Shown piece after piece: positions 9,719-19,096 of a DNA stretch of 64,000 nucleotides (the stretch's first letter is position 1; every line of letters starts with the position of its first letter). Below the pieces are notes generated by a model. That model saw only the letters and a list, made by a program, of their open reading frames with translations, searched no databases and was not told the origin of the DNA. The position numbers and the translations under genes were made by a program. Source of the DNA: Porticoccus sp041395745 (lineage in GTDB: Bacteria; Pseudomonadota; Gammaproteobacteria; Pseudomonadales; Porticoccaceae); assembly GCA_041395745.1 (NCBI GenBank), contig JAWKZV010000002.1, forward strand, positions 310,001 through 374,000, written 5' to 3'.

Positions 9719-10381
9719 TTACTGGGTCACCTTGTTGAATACTTCCGTGGCCGTCTGTTCAATCATGGGAATCAGCAGATCCTGACCATCCTGCTCAGCC
9801 TTGGTCTTGAAGTTGTTGGCAATCACATTGTTTCCACCGCTGATGTTCTTCAGTGCATAGTCGAGGGAAATGGAATCACCCTTGCGGATAGTGCCCTGTG
9901 CTGCTGTCAGTTTTTCCATTGATTCCTGCTGCATCTGCACATTGGCGGCGGTATTGGCAACGTTGGCTGCGGTGGTAGCCGCTACAAAGCTGCCCATGCT
10001 GCCACCCACGCCCGCATAGGGCAGGGCGGAAGAAATCACCCCAGCACCGATGGACAGTGCCTTGCCCCAGCTCTTTTTCTTTTCATATTCCACATCAGTG
10101 GAAAGCATGTACTGGCAACCGGACTGTTTGGCCTCAGCGTCCAGCTGAGCGGGCAGGCGTGACTGCAAGGTAACTACTTCCAGCATGGGACCGCTCAGGT
10201 AGGAAATCAGCATGTTTTGTACCGGGCCAGAGACATCCTGGCCGCTGGCGCCCTGGCCCAACTGGGCTTTGGGCGGTGCAATGGCGATGCAGGGTTTGTC
10301 GTTGGCGTGTGCCGGGTTGATCAGGACGGTTGTTACAAGAGCAACAAAAGCTAAAAGTCTGGAACGTTTGCTAGCAGACAC
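9719..10381 (-). CDS. Exported protein of unknown function with glycine-zipper-like segment
   Basis: 220 residues. The N-terminus is a signal peptide (basic MSASKRSR, a hydrophobic core, then AHA before the mature NDKPCIAIA). The mature start resembles proteins that assemble a regulated CsgG-like or peptidoglycan-associated fold, but I cannot place it in a named family. Residues about 105-150 are rich in Gly/Ala/Ser with small-residue spacing (GAGVISSALPYAGVGG) like a glycine zipper, which could be membrane-associated. Two cysteines in the mature protein (near 32 and 85) could pair in the periplasm. Monocistronic, with its own terminator. No function is proposed. Confidence 0.7.
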   Translation of the reverse strand: MSASKRSRLLAFVALVTTVLINPAHANDKPCIAIAPPKAQLGQGASGQDVSGPVQNMLISYLSGPMLEVVTLQSRLPAQLDAEAKQSGCQYMLSTDVEYEKKKSWGKALSIGAGVISSALPYAGVGGSMGSFVAATTAANVANTAANVQMQQESMEKLTAAQGTIRKGDSISLDYALKNISGGNNVIANNFKTKAEQDGQDLLIPMIEQTATEVFNKVTQ

Positions 10382-10452
10382 AAAAGACTCCTTCTATCCA
10401 TGTGTATCTTGGGGCTGGCTAAAGTGCTGGCCGATATTGTTAGTTACAACTG

Positions 10453-11715
10453 TCAGATGTCAAACGGGGTGTTAAGCTTCTTCGCCACGGTTCCCTTCAC
10501 CAGCTTGGCGTACAGGGGAATGCCGTTGCGGTAGGGCGGGTAGTCTTCACCGGCGATCAGTGGTGCCAGGTAGTCCCGGGCCAGCTGGGTGATGCCGAAA
10601 CCGTCGCGACTGATGAAATCGCTGGGCATCTTCTTCTCAATGTTGGCCACCTGTTCCAAGGGGGCTTCCCCCAGTTCCCAGTCGTAACCCTCGCCGCTGA
10701 GGCGTTCGATGGTCACCATCACGGAATTTTTACCTGCCAGAGCGTATTCCACGGCGGCCTTGCCCACCGCGTAGGCCTGGTCAACGTCGGTGGCGGAGGC
10801 GATGTGGCGGGCGGAACGCTGCAGGTAGTCTGCCAGCGCCCAGTGATATTTGTAGCCGAGTTCGTGCTTGATCATCGCCGCCAGGGTCGGGGCCACGCCG
10901 CCGAGCTGCTTGTGGCCGAAGGCGTCGGTGTGGGCGGAGCCGGCAATCAGGGTGCCGTCGTTGTACTGGGCACCTTCGGAAGCCACGATCACGCAGTAGC
11001 CTTTTTCCTTGACGGTCTCTTCAACACGGGCCAGGAAGTCCTGTTCATTGAAGGGCACTTCCGGGAACAGGATGAGGTGCGGCGGATCACCGGCCTCTTC
11101 CGCAGCCAGGGCGCTGGCGGCGGCAATCCAGCCGGCGTGGCGGCCCATCACCTCAAGGATGAATACCTTGGTGGACGACTCGCACATGGAGGCGACATCC
11201 AGACTGGCTTCCTTGGTGGACACCGCCACGTACTTGGCCACAGAGCCGAAGCCGGGGCAGTTGTCGGTGAAGGGCAGGTCGTTGTCGACAGTCTTGGGAA
11301 TGTGGATGGCCTGGATCGGGTAACCCATTTTTTCCGACAGTTGGGAAACCTTCAGGCAGGTGTCGGCGGAGTCGCCGCCGCCGTTATAGAAGAAATAACC
11401 GATGTCGTGGGCCTTGAACACCTCGATCAGGCGTTCGTACTCGGCACGGTTTTCTTCCAGGCTTTTCAGTTTGTAGCGGCAGGAACCGAAGGCTCCGGCA
11501 GGGGTGTGGCGCAGGGCGGCGATGGTTTCGTCGGACTCCAGGCTGGTATCGATCATGTCTTCGCGCAGGGCGCCGATGATGCCGTTGTGACCGGCGTACA
11601 CTTTGCCGATCTGGTCACTGTGTTTGCGGGCTGTTTCGATTACACCGCAGGCGCTGGCGTTGATTACTGCTGTAACGCCGCCGGACTGGGCGTAGAACGC
11701 ATTCTTTTTTGGCAT
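10453..11715 (-). CDS. 6-phosphofructokinase, PPi-dependent type
   Basis: A 420-residue phosphofructokinase that phosphorylates fructose 6-phosphate. The sequence argues for pyrophosphate rather than ATP as donor: it has GGGDS (residues ~115) and PKTVDND (about 140) where ATP enzymes have GGDGS and PGTIDND; the lysine in the second motif is the known marker of PPi use. The reaction is reversible in the PPi group and works in both glycolysis and gluconeogenesis. Other family marks include MGRHAGW and FGHKQLGG. It is monocistronic and divergent from mpl across about 190 bases. Confidence 0.92.
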   Translation of the reverse strand: MPKKNAFYAQSGGVTAVINASACGVIETARKHSDQIGKVYAGHNGIIGALREDMIDTSLESDETIAALRHTPAGAFGSCRYKLKSLEENRAEYERLIEVFKAHDIGYFFYNGGGDSADTCLKVSQLSEKMGYPIQAIHIPKTVDNDLPFTDNCPGFGSVAKYVAVSTKEASLDVASMCESSTKVFILEVMGRHAGWIAAASALAAEEAGDPPHLILFPEVPFNEQDFLARVEETVKEKGYCVIVASEGAQYNDGTLIAGSAHTDAFGHKQLGGVAPTLAAMIKHELGYKYHWALADYLQRSARHIASATDVDQAYAVGKAAVEYALAGKNSVMVTIERLSGEGYDWELGEAPLEQVANIEKKMPSDFISRDGFGITQLARDYLAPLIAGEDYPPYRNGIPLYAKLVKGTVAKKLNTPFDI

Positions 11716-11908
11716 GGATTCCCTCGTTGGACAGCCCTGTGCAGAAGGTGCGAATGATACTGGAAAGCGCCCCGGATTTCATTTTTTATGCCCCGTTCCC
11801 ATTTGTGGCGCTGGCCGGATTTGCAGCGGCGCCGATTTAGGCTATGTTGTCCCCGCAGGGGGTGAAGGCACTTCCCGCCGGGATAAAAAGAGCTGGGGAC
11901 AAGACAGT

Positions 11909-13273
11909 ATGCATATTCATATTCTGGGTATCTGCGGCACCTTCATGGGGTCGCTGGCGCAATTGGCCAAGGCCGCCGGGCACCAGGTATCCGGTTGCGA
12001 CGCCAACGTCTACCCGCCCATGAGCACCCAGCTGGAAAATGCCGGCATCGAACTCGCCGAGGGTTACGGCACCGAACAGTTGAACCCGCCGCCGGATCTG
12101 GTGGTGATAGGCAACGCCCTGTCCCGTGGCAACCCCGCAGTGGAATACGTGCTCGACAACGGCATTCCCTACACCTCCGGCCCCCAATGGCTGGGAGATT
12201 TCTTCTTGCGCGAGCGCTGGGTGCTGGCAGTGGCCGGCACCCACGGCAAGACCACCACCTCCAGCATGCTGGCCTGGATTCTGGAATACGCCGGCATGGA
12301 GCCGGGCTTCCTGATCGGCGGCGTGCCCAACAATTTCGGCGTGTCGGCGCGACTCGGCGGTACCCCCTTCTTTGTGGTGGAAGCGGATGAATACGACAGC
12401 GCCTTTTTCGACAAGCGCTCCAAGTTTGTCCACTACCGGCCCCGCACCGCCATCCTCAACAACCTGGAATTCGACCACGCCGATATCTTTCCGGACCTGA
12501 AGGCCATCCAGACCCAGTTCCACCACTTTGTGCGCACTATCCCGGGCCACGGACTGATTGTGGCTCCGATCGCGGACGAGAATCTGCAGGAGGTGCTGGC
12601 CATGGGCTGCTGGTCGGAATACCAGCCATTGGGAGACTTCAGTAATTGGGATGTGGAGCCGCTGGCGGCGGATGGCTCCGAGTTTGTTGTCAGTTACCAG
12701 GGGCGCAAACGCGGCACCGTGTGCTGGCAGCAGAGCGGCGAACACAACATTTTCAACGGCCTGGCGGCCATCGCCGCAGCACACCATGTGGGTGTGACAC
12801 CGGAAGTGGCCTGTGAAGCGTTGAGCGAGTTTCAGGGTGTCAAGCGGCGCATGGAGCAGATCGCGGCAGTCAACGGGGTGCGGGTCTACGACGACTTCGC
12901 CCACCACCCCACTGCCATCGCCACCACTCTGGCGGGCTTGCGCAAGCGGGTGGGAGATGAACCGATCATCGCTGTGATTGAACCTCGCTCCAATACCATG
13001 AAGCTGGGTGTGCACAAGGGGCAGTTGGCGGAGTCCGTCAGCGATGCCGACCAGGTATTCTGGTTCCAGCCGGATAACCTCGGCTGGTCCCTGGAGGAAG
13101 TCGCCGCGCACGGTAAGGTGCCCGCTGAGGTAGTGCACAACATCGACCGGTTGATCCAGCGCACCCTGGAGCAGGCGGCCAGTGGTGGGCACATTGTGAT
13201 TATGAGTAACGGTGGCTTCAGCGGTTTTCACCGCCGCCTGGTTGCGGCATTGGAGGAGCGCGGCAATGGCTGA
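11909..13273 (+). CDS. mpl: UDP-N-acetylmuramate:L-Ala-gamma-D-Glu-meso-DAP ligase
   Basis: A 454-residue Mur-ligase family enzyme that attaches recycled tripeptide to UDP-MurNAc in peptidoglycan recycling. It starts with MHIHILGICGTFMG, has the ATP motif AGTHGKTTTSSM near residue 110, the EADEYDSAFFDKRSKF stretch typical of Mpl, and the C-terminal VIEPRSNTMKLG. The frame is open 65 codons upstream, but the family N-terminus fixes ATG 11909. The stop overlaps the ubiX start by 8 bases, so mpl-ubiX-yjdF form an operon. Confidence 0.96.
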   Translation: MHIHILGICGTFMGSLAQLAKAAGHQVSGCDANVYPPMSTQLENAGIELAEGYGTEQLNPPPDLVVIGNALSRGNPAVEYVLDNGIPYTSGPQWLGDFFLRERWVLAVAGTHGKTTTSSMLAWILEYAGMEPGFLIGGVPNNFGVSARLGGTPFFVVEADEYDSAFFDKRSKFVHYRPRTAILNNLEFDHADIFPDLKAIQTQFHHFVRTIPGHGLIVAPIADENLQEVLAMGCWSEYQPLGDFSNWDVEPLAADGSEFVVSYQGRKRGTVCWQQSGEHNIFNGLAAIAAAHHVGVTPEVACEALSEFQGVKRRMEQIAAVNGVRVYDDFAHHPTAIATTLAGLRKRVGDEPIIAVIEPRSNTMKLGVHKGQLAESVSDADQVFWFQPDNLGWSLEEVAAHGKVPAEVVHNIDRLIQRTLEQAASGGHIVIMSNGGFSGFHRRLVAALEERGNG

Positions 13274-13874
13274 CTATCAACGATCCGTTACCCTGGCCAT
13301 GACCGGGGCATCCGGCGCCCAGTACGGTCTGCGCCTGCTGGAGTGCCTGGTGCAGGCCAACTGCCAGGTCCAGTTCCTGATCTCCGAGGCGGCCCGGATC
13401 GTGGTGGAGACGGAAACCGAGCTGGAACTGCCTAACGATGATGACCTGGAAGAATTCCTGACACTGAATTTCGACGCCGAGCCGGGGCAGATAGTGCTGA
13501 ACACCGCCCGCGACTGGTTCTCCCCGGTGGCTTCCGGCTCCTCGGCGCCGTCGTCCATGGTGATCTGCCCGGCCAGTGGCGGCACCCTTTCCGCGATCGC
13601 CTGCGGCGCCAGCAATAACCTGATCGAGCGCGCCGCCGATGTGGCCATCAAGGAAAAACAGCAGTTGATCGTGGTGCCCAGGGAAACCCCACTGTCGGAG
13701 ATTCACCTGGAAAACATGCTCAAGCTGGCGCGGCTGGGGGTGACCGTGCTGCCCGCCATGCCCGGTTTTTACCAGAACCCCGTGACCATCGATGACCTGG
13801 TGGATTTCGTGGTGGCGCGCATTCTCGACCACCTGGAGATCGAGCAGAACCTGCTGCCGCGCTGGGGAAGCTGA
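13266..13874 (+). CDS. ubiX: Flavin prenyltransferase
   Basis: A 202-residue UbiX/Pad1 family protein. It makes the prenylated FMN cofactor needed by the UbiD decarboxylase in ubiquinone synthesis. Visible marks are the N-terminal LAMTGASGAQYGLRLLE (FMN phosphate loop), CPASGGTLSAIACG, and VVPRETPLSEIHLENM (dimethylallyl phosphate binding). The start at 13266 overlaps the end of mpl; upstream in-frame codons belong to mpl in another frame. The stop shares bases with the next start (TGATG). Confidence 0.95.
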   Translation: MADYQRSVTLAMTGASGAQYGLRLLECLVQANCQVQFLISEAARIVVETETELELPNDDDLEEFLTLNFDAEPGQIVLNTARDWFSPVASGSSAPSSMVICPASGGTLSAIACGASNNLIERAADVAIKEKQQLIVVPRETPLSEIHLENMLKLARLGVTVLPAMPGFYQNPVTIDDLVDFVVARILDHLEIEQNLLPRWGS

Positions 13875-14488
13875 TGGCTTCCAACCGCGAACTGCTGGTG
13901 CTGTTGGGGCTGTTGCTGGTCATTATGGCCTGGTCCTGGATCGACCCTTTCGACCGTGCCACCTGGTGGCTGGAGGCCATTCCGGTGGTGGTGGCCATTC
14001 CACTGCTGGCATGGACCCGCAATCGCTTCCCGCTGACCCGGCTCGCCTACTATCTGATCTTTGTTCACGCCGTCATTCTGGTGGTGGGTGCCCACTACAC
14101 CTATGCCCGGGTGCCGCTGGGTTTCTGGATGGCGGACTGGTTTGACTTCTCCCGCAATCACTACGACCGCATCGGCCACTTGGCCCAGGGGTTTGTGCCG
14201 GCCATCCTGGCGCGGGAAATTCTCTGGCGCACCGGTGCCGTGACCCGCAGGGGCTGGCTGTTCTTCCTCGCCACCTGTTTCTGCCTGGCGTTCAGCGCAT
14301 TCTATGAGTTGATCGAGTGGTGGACGGCGCTGATTGGCGGGGATGGCTCCATCGAGTTCCTCGGCACCCAAGGGGATGTCTGGGATGCCCAGTGGGACAT
14401 GATGCTGGCGCTGATTGGCGCCATTGCGGCCCAGTTGTTGCTGGGCCGTTTCCACTATCGACAAATCGCGCTAGTGAGCGGTCGCTGA
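13874..14488 (+). CDS. yjdF: DUF2238 inner-membrane protein, YjdF type
   Basis: 204 residues with about six hydrophobic helices. It carries the family features YDRIGHLAQGFVPAI near residue 95 and SAFYELIEWWTA near 140, then QGDVWDAQWDM. DUF2238 proteins are predicted polytopic membrane proteins with no agreed role. Its start overlaps the ubiX stop by one base, so it is the last gene of mpl-ubiX-yjdF. Confidence 0.88.
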   Translation: MASNRELLVLLGLLLVIMAWSWIDPFDRATWWLEAIPVVVAIPLLAWTRNRFPLTRLAYYLIFVHAVILVVGAHYTYARVPLGFWMADWFDFSRNHYDRIGHLAQGFVPAILAREILWRTGAVTRRGWLFFLATCFCLAFSAFYELIEWWTALIGGDGSIEFLGTQGDVWDAQWDMMLALIGAIAAQLLLGRFHYRQIALVSGR

Positions 14489-14493
14489 CAGCT

Positions 14494-15525
14494 TCAGGTA
14501 CGCCGATACCAGTTCACCCCGTCGGCATCCTTTTTCATGGTGATCTGGCCCCGTGCCATCAGACAGTGCAGGTGGGCGTAGCTCTCGCCGGTGGCCAGCA
14601 CCAGCATGGAATTGCCCACCGGGGATTTGAAGATCAGCGGGAACAGGTCCACCACCCGCTTCGGCTCATGGCAGTTATCCAGCACAATTTTCAAATCCGC
14701 CTCGTGCTCGTCGATCAGGCTTTGCAGTCGCGGCAGTGCCCCCTTGAACGGCTTGCCGTGGGACGGCAGTACCAGGGTATCTTCCGGCAGCAGGCCCAGC
14801 AGTTTGTGGCAGGAGTCGATCCAGTCCTGCAGCGGGTTGCCCGCCGGTTCGATGGGCCAGACGCTGACATTGGATGAGATGGTCGGCAGCAACTGGTCGC
14901 CGGAAATCAGCAGGCCCAGTTCCGGGCAATGCAGGCAGGCGTGTTCCGGGGAGTGGCCTTCGCCCATCACGATATGCCAGTCGCGGCCGTTGATGGTGAA
15001 GGTCTGTCCGTCCCGCAGCCGGTGGTAGATGCTCGGCATGCCGCGGATCATGGTGCCGAAGGCGCCGAATTTGGCCCGGTAGTAGTTGAGCTGTTCGTCG
15101 CTGAAACCGGCGGCGTGGTAGAAGTCGATGGCCTCATCCGGCGCCTGCCGGGCGCTGTCCTCCAGCAGGATGCGACAGTGCATGTACTCACCCCGGGACA
15201 TCCAGAATTCCGCGCCGCTGTGACGGCACAGCCAGGCCGCCAGGCCAATGTGGTCCGGGTGCATATGGGTGCCGATCAAGCGCTTGATCGGTTTCTTCCC
15301 GGAAAGCATCGGGCACAGCTTCAGCCACAGTTCGGTGGTGTCTTCCGATGCCAGTCCGGTGTCGACGATGGTCCAGCCGTCGTCCTCTTCCAGCAGCCAA
15401 AGATTGATGTGGTCCAGGCGGAACGGCAGCGGCATACGCAGCCAGAACACCCCCTCGGCCACCAGTTGCGGTTGGCCCAGTTCAGGTGGTTCGGGAAACG
15501 GGTAGGTTGGGGACGTGTCTGCCAT
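14494..15525 (-). CDS. MBL-fold metallohydrolase
   Basis: A 343-residue metallo-beta-lactamase superfamily protein. Metal ligands are in THMHPDHIG (HxHxDH, residues about 107-112), GEGHSPEHACL (third ligand region), and SGDQLLP (bridging Asp). The C-terminal ~90 residues form a helical extension of the kind seen in a group of MBL hydrolases. The substrate is unknown; possibilities include thioesters or acyl compounds. It ends 5 bases from the convergent yjdF stop. Confidence 0.88.
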   Translation of the reverse strand: MADTSPTYPFPEPPELGQPQLVAEGVFWLRMPLPFRLDHINLWLLEEDDGWTIVDTGLASEDTTELWLKLCPMLSGKKPIKRLIGTHMHPDHIGLAAWLCRHSGAEFWMSRGEYMHCRILLEDSARQAPDEAIDFYHAAGFSDEQLNYYRAKFGAFGTMIRGMPSIYHRLRDGQTFTINGRDWHIVMGEGHSPEHACLHCPELGLLISGDQLLPTISSNVSVWPIEPAGNPLQDWIDSCHKLLGLLPEDTLVLPSHGKPFKGALPRLQSLIDEHEADLKIVLDNCHEPKRVVDLFPLIFKSPVGNSMLVLATGESYAHLHCLMARGQITMKKDADGVNWYRRT

Positions 15526-15651
15526 GTCGACCTCACAGCGTGGCGGGGACAGGCAATGATAGCAGAGCGGTAGGCGAGAGAGGTGAGGTGCGCCCCTGGG
15601 GTGAGAGGGGGGGATGCCGATGTGGGGGCGCGCACACCGGCCTCTTTGCCT

Positions 15652-16014
15652 TTACTTATCCGGTTGCAGGCGAATGCCGTCGATGGTCACCCGGTCGCCG
15701 ATCTCGAATTGCCGGTTGGGGCTGCGAAATGAACGGGTTTCCCCCTGTTCAGTTCTGACCGTGTAGCGGTCGCCGCTGAGGCCCGCCTGCTGCTGGCTTT
15801 CACCGCCAGCCCAGGCGCCCAGCAGTCCGCCGGCAATGGCGCCGAGCGGACCGCCGGCGGCACCGCCGATCAGGAACAGGGTGAATCCTCCGGTCACCTG
15901 GCCACCGGTGTTGTCGTCGCTGTGGCCGACCACCTCCGTCGCCTGGGCGACGGGGATGGCCAGCAGGGCGACCAGCGCGGTTGCGGCTATTTTTCTGAAT
16001 TGTCTCAACATCAT
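15652..16014 (-). CDS. Small exported glycine-zipper protein
   Basis: 120 residues starting at the ATG-ATG pair 16014/16011, preceded by AGGAG. The N-terminus is a signal peptide ending near VAQA-TEV. Residues about 40-75 are a Gly/Ala-rich hydrophobic hairpin (GGAAGGPLGAIAGGLLGAWAGG), like glycine-zipper outer-membrane proteins. The C-terminal ~45 residues are a small beta-rich tail (IGDRVTIDGIRL). It starts 31 bases after norZ and may be read through from it, but a link to NO is inference. Function unknown. Confidence 0.75.
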   Translation of the reverse strand: MMLRQFRKIAATALVALLAIPVAQATEVVGHSDDNTGGQVTGGFTLFLIGGAAGGPLGAIAGGLLGAWAGGESQQQAGLSGDRYTVRTEQGETRSFRSPNRQFEIGDRVTIDGIRLQPDK

Positions 16015-16045
16015 GTGTCTCCTGTAACTGCTGTGGGGATAGGTG

Positions 16046-18325
16046 TCAGGCGGTGAAGTCCTCGCCATAGATGTTTTGTACATCGCGGCCGAGGGCGGGC
16101 CAGACGCCTTTCACCACCTGCCAGCTGACGCTCAGGGCGCCGTAGATGAACACCAGGTCGCCGATAGTGCGCAGCCAGCGCAGCACTTCAAGAAAGTCCT
16201 GTTGCATAAAGGCTTCGCTGCGGGCGTACCAGAGTCCCTGGGTAGCGCTGGCGTGGAACTGGAACAGACCGATGGGCAGCAGGCTGGTGGCAATCATCAG
16301 CACGATGCCGGCGTTGAGACACCAGAAACCGGTGCGCATCAGTTGCTCGTTGAAGATCAGTCCCGGGCGGATGTAGCGCAGTACCAGCAGGGTGAAACCC
16401 AGCGCCAGGAAGCCGTACACACCGAACAAGGCCGCGTGGGCGTGAACCGGAGTGGTGTTGAGGCCCTGCACGTAATAGAGGGATACCGGCGGGTTGATCA
16501 TGAAGCCGAATACCCCGGCGCCCATCATGTTCCAGAAGGCCACGGCGACGAAGCAGGCCAGCGGCCATTTCACCCGGGCCATCCAGTCTGCCCGCTGGCG
16601 CAGGCGCCAGTGTTCCCAGGCTTCGTAGCCGAGGACTACCAGCGGTACCACTTCCAGGGCGCTGAAGCAGGCGCCGACCGCCATCACCGGGGTGGTGGTG
16701 CCAGAGAAGTACAGGTGGTGGAAGGTGCCGGGAATGCCGCCGAGCATGAACAGGCAGGCGGAGGCGATGCTGGCGGTAGTGGCCATGCGCTTCGATACCA
16801 GCCCCATGTTGCAGAAGATGAAGGCCAGGGCGGTGGTGGCAAACACTTCGAAGAAACCCTCCACCCACAGGTGCACCACCCACCAGCGCCAGTACTCCAT
16901 CACTGAGATGTGGGTGCGCTCGCCGTAGAACAGCCCGGCGCCGTAGAACAGGCCGATGGCGATCACCGAGGCGCTGAGCAGCACCAGCAGGTTTTTGTCA
17001 CCGGGCTGGCGCAGTGCCGGCAGGATGCCGCGCAGCATCAGCAGCAGCCAGAAGGCGACCCCGGCCAGCTTGCCGATCTGCCAGAGGCGGCCCAGGTCGA
17101 CGTATTCATAGCCCTGGTGACCGAGCCAGAAGTTCAGCTCTGGCGGCATGATCTGGGCGATGGCCAGCCAGTTGCCGGTGAATGAACCGCCGACCACCAG
17201 CACCAGTGCCCAGAACAGGATGTCGACACCCAGTTTCTGGTATTTCGGGTCGCGGCCGCCGTTGATGATGGGTGCCAGGAACAGCCCGGCGGCGAGGAAG
17301 CCGGTGGCGATCCAGAACAGCGCGCTCTGGATATGCCAAGTGCGGGCCAGGGAGTAGGGGAGCCACTGGGAAATGTCGATGCCGTAGAACTGCTGTCCTT
17401 CCACGGTGTAGTGGGCGGTCAGGCCGCCGAGCAGCACCTGCAGGCTGAACAGCGCCACCACCAAAGCCAGGTATTTGCCCAGGGCTTTTTGCGAGGCGGT
17501 CAGGGCAAAGCCGGTGAGCGGGTCCTGTGCCGGTGTGGGCGGTTCTTCCTCATCCCGCTTGCGCAGGAACGACCAGCCCCAGATCAGCAGGCCGACGCCG
17601 GCTACCAGCAGGGCCACGCTGACCACTGACCAGAGAATGTTTTCACCGGTTGGGCGGTTGTCGATCAGCGGCTCGTGGGGCCAGTTGTTGGTGTAGGTGG
17701 CCGCGCCGTCAGGGCGCTGGGTGGCTGCCACCCAGCTGGTCCAGAAGAAAAACGCGTTCAGGTCTGCGCGGCGCTCGGCGCTGGGTAGGGTGTCTTCCTT
17801 CATGGCATAGCTTTCGCGGGTGCCCTGCAATTCGGCGGCATCACCGAAAAGGCGCTGGTAGTAATCCGCGGTCTGGGCAAATGCGGCGGTGCGGGTGGCG
17901 GACAGCTGCAGCACGTCGCTTTCAGGATCGACCCGGTTGCGGCGGTACTCCCGCTTCAGCTGGTAGCGCAGGTCGGCCTGATCATCCTCGTTCAGTTCGG
18001 CGAACGGCTGCCCGAATTTTTCCCGGGCGGCAATTTCCAGCCAGTTTTCCAGCTCCCGGTGCAGCCAGTCGGCACTCCAGTCCGGGGCCTGGTAGGCGCC
18101 GTGGCCCCACACCGAGCCCAGCTGCATGCCGCCGATGGATTGCCAGGCGGTCTGGCCGTCGAGAATGGTGTCCCGGGTAAACAGCAGTTCGCCGTTGGCG
18201 TCTACCACCTGTTCCGGAATGGGCGGCGCAGAGCGGTAAATTTCCTTGCCGAAGTAACCCAGCAGGGAGAAAGTGGCGACCAGGGTGACCAGTAATAGCA
18301 GCCAGAGTTTGCGGTAATCAGACAT
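16046..18325 (-). CDS. norZ: Quinol-dependent nitric oxide reductase (qNOR), single subunit
   Basis: A 759-residue inner-membrane enzyme that reduces two NO to N2O with electrons from quinol. The N-terminal ~200 residues hold one membrane helix and a periplasmic domain (GQTAWQSIGGMQLGSVWGHG), the fused NorC-like part without haem c. The rest is the 12-helix NorB core with the haem and iron-ligating histidines (HLWVEGFFEVF; HHLYFSGTTTP; VHAHAALFGVYGF). Length is normal for qNOR. Its start overlaps the end of ric by 8 bases, making a ric-norZ operon under the NorR/sigma-54 control region. Confidence 0.97.
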   Translation of the reverse strand: MSDYRKLWLLLLVTLVATFSLLGYFGKEIYRSAPPIPEQVVDANGELLFTRDTILDGQTAWQSIGGMQLGSVWGHGAYQAPDWSADWLHRELENWLEIAAREKFGQPFAELNEDDQADLRYQLKREYRRNRVDPESDVLQLSATRTAAFAQTADYYQRLFGDAAELQGTRESYAMKEDTLPSAERRADLNAFFFWTSWVAATQRPDGAATYTNNWPHEPLIDNRPTGENILWSVVSVALLVAGVGLLIWGWSFLRKRDEEEPPTPAQDPLTGFALTASQKALGKYLALVVALFSLQVLLGGLTAHYTVEGQQFYGIDISQWLPYSLARTWHIQSALFWIATGFLAAGLFLAPIINGGRDPKYQKLGVDILFWALVLVVGGSFTGNWLAIAQIMPPELNFWLGHQGYEYVDLGRLWQIGKLAGVAFWLLLMLRGILPALRQPGDKNLLVLLSASVIAIGLFYGAGLFYGERTHISVMEYWRWWVVHLWVEGFFEVFATTALAFIFCNMGLVSKRMATTASIASACLFMLGGIPGTFHHLYFSGTTTPVMAVGACFSALEVVPLVVLGYEAWEHWRLRQRADWMARVKWPLACFVAVAFWNMMGAGVFGFMINPPVSLYYVQGLNTTPVHAHAALFGVYGFLALGFTLLVLRYIRPGLIFNEQLMRTGFWCLNAGIVLMIATSLLPIGLFQFHASATQGLWYARSEAFMQQDFLEVLRWLRTIGDLVFIYGALSVSWQVVKGVWPALGRDVQNIYGEDFTA

Positions 18326-18998
18326 GGCTCTGCTCCCTGTTCCGCTGAGCGAAATCGAACAGCACGTTGTTTTCCAGGTGGATGTGCTCCATCAGGTCGG
18401 CGCGGAACCAGTCCAATTGCCAGTAGAGGGCCTGCCAGGTATCGCAGGCGTCATCGGGCAGGCTCAGGTTGTGGGTCAACTGCTCCACCTGCTGGATGGA
18501 TTGGCCGTGCTGGTCGTGCTCGTAGCGCATCATGGCGATGGGGCTGCCGGCGTGGTCGAACAGGTGGCGCAACAGCATCGGGAACAACACGTTCTCCTCC
18601 TTGAGCATGTGGCTCTCCAGTTCCTGGTGCATGGCTCTCAGCAGGTCGGATAATCCCTTGGGGCAGTCCGGGTGGTCGCGGTGAACCAGCTCCACCCGCG
18701 CCGCCAGCCGCACCAGTTCAGGCAGTTGCTCCCGATGGCGTTCGTGGAAGTGCTCCAGAATATGGGGGATCAGGGTTTCCGGGGTTGCCGGTTGGCTGCC
18801 GCTGTCATCATTCCTGGCCCGTTGCAGGGCGTTCAACTGCGCGGCGATGGCCTCCGGGTCCAGCCCCCGGTAAACGGCGGCGTCCTGCAGGCTTTGGCGC
18901 CCGCCGCAGCAGAAGTCCAGTCTGTGCTGGTAGAAAATCTTGGTGGCACCGGGGATGGTACGAGCCAAAGTTCCCAGCGGTTGTTCGAGAATGTTCAT
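18318..18998 (-). CDS. ytfE: Iron-sulfur cluster repair di-iron protein (RIC/YtfE/ScdA)
   Basis: 226 residues. The N-terminal ScdA_N domain shows FCCGG (residues ~32-36) and is followed by a hemerythrin-like helical bundle with His/Glu ligands of a di-iron site (HILEHFHERHREQL; LESHMLKEENVLFP; YEHDQHG; MEHIHLENNVLF). The family repairs Fe-S clusters damaged by nitrosative and oxidative stress. ATG 18998 is chosen because it gives the standard N-terminus and lies about 30 bases after the predicted sigma-54 start site. First gene of the operon with norZ. Confidence 0.95.
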   Translation of the reverse strand: MNILEQPLGTLARTIPGATKIFYQHRLDFCCGGRQSLQDAAVYRGLDPEAIAAQLNALQRARNDDSGSQPATPETLIPHILEHFHERHREQLPELVRLAARVELVHRDHPDCPKGLSDLLRAMHQELESHMLKEENVLFPMLLRHLFDHAGSPIAMMRYEHDQHGQSIQQVEQLTHNLSLPDDACDTWQALYWQLDWFRADLMEHIHLENNVLFDFAQRNREQSHV

Positions 18999-19039
18999 GG
19001 TGCGCTCTCTCAAGGTTTATGAGTTTTCACTAGAGACAG

Positions 19040-19055
19040 AGCACAAGCCGTGCCA
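19040..19055 (-). promoter_or_regulatory. Sigma-54 promoter of ric-norZ
   Basis: On the minus strand TGGCACGGCTTGTGCT shows the -24 GG and -12 GC with the required 10 bases between them and only one mismatch in the TTGCW element. Transcription would start near 19030, leaving a leader of about 30 bases before ric. Confidence 0.88.
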
Positions 19056-19096
19056 GATAAAACTAGCTTATAAAATCAACAGGTTAAAAATTGTAT

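Noticed and set aside
11837..13231. 464-codon minus-strand frame opposite mpl
   Set aside because: Shadow of mpl, with His/Gly/Val-rich sequence and no recognisable domain.
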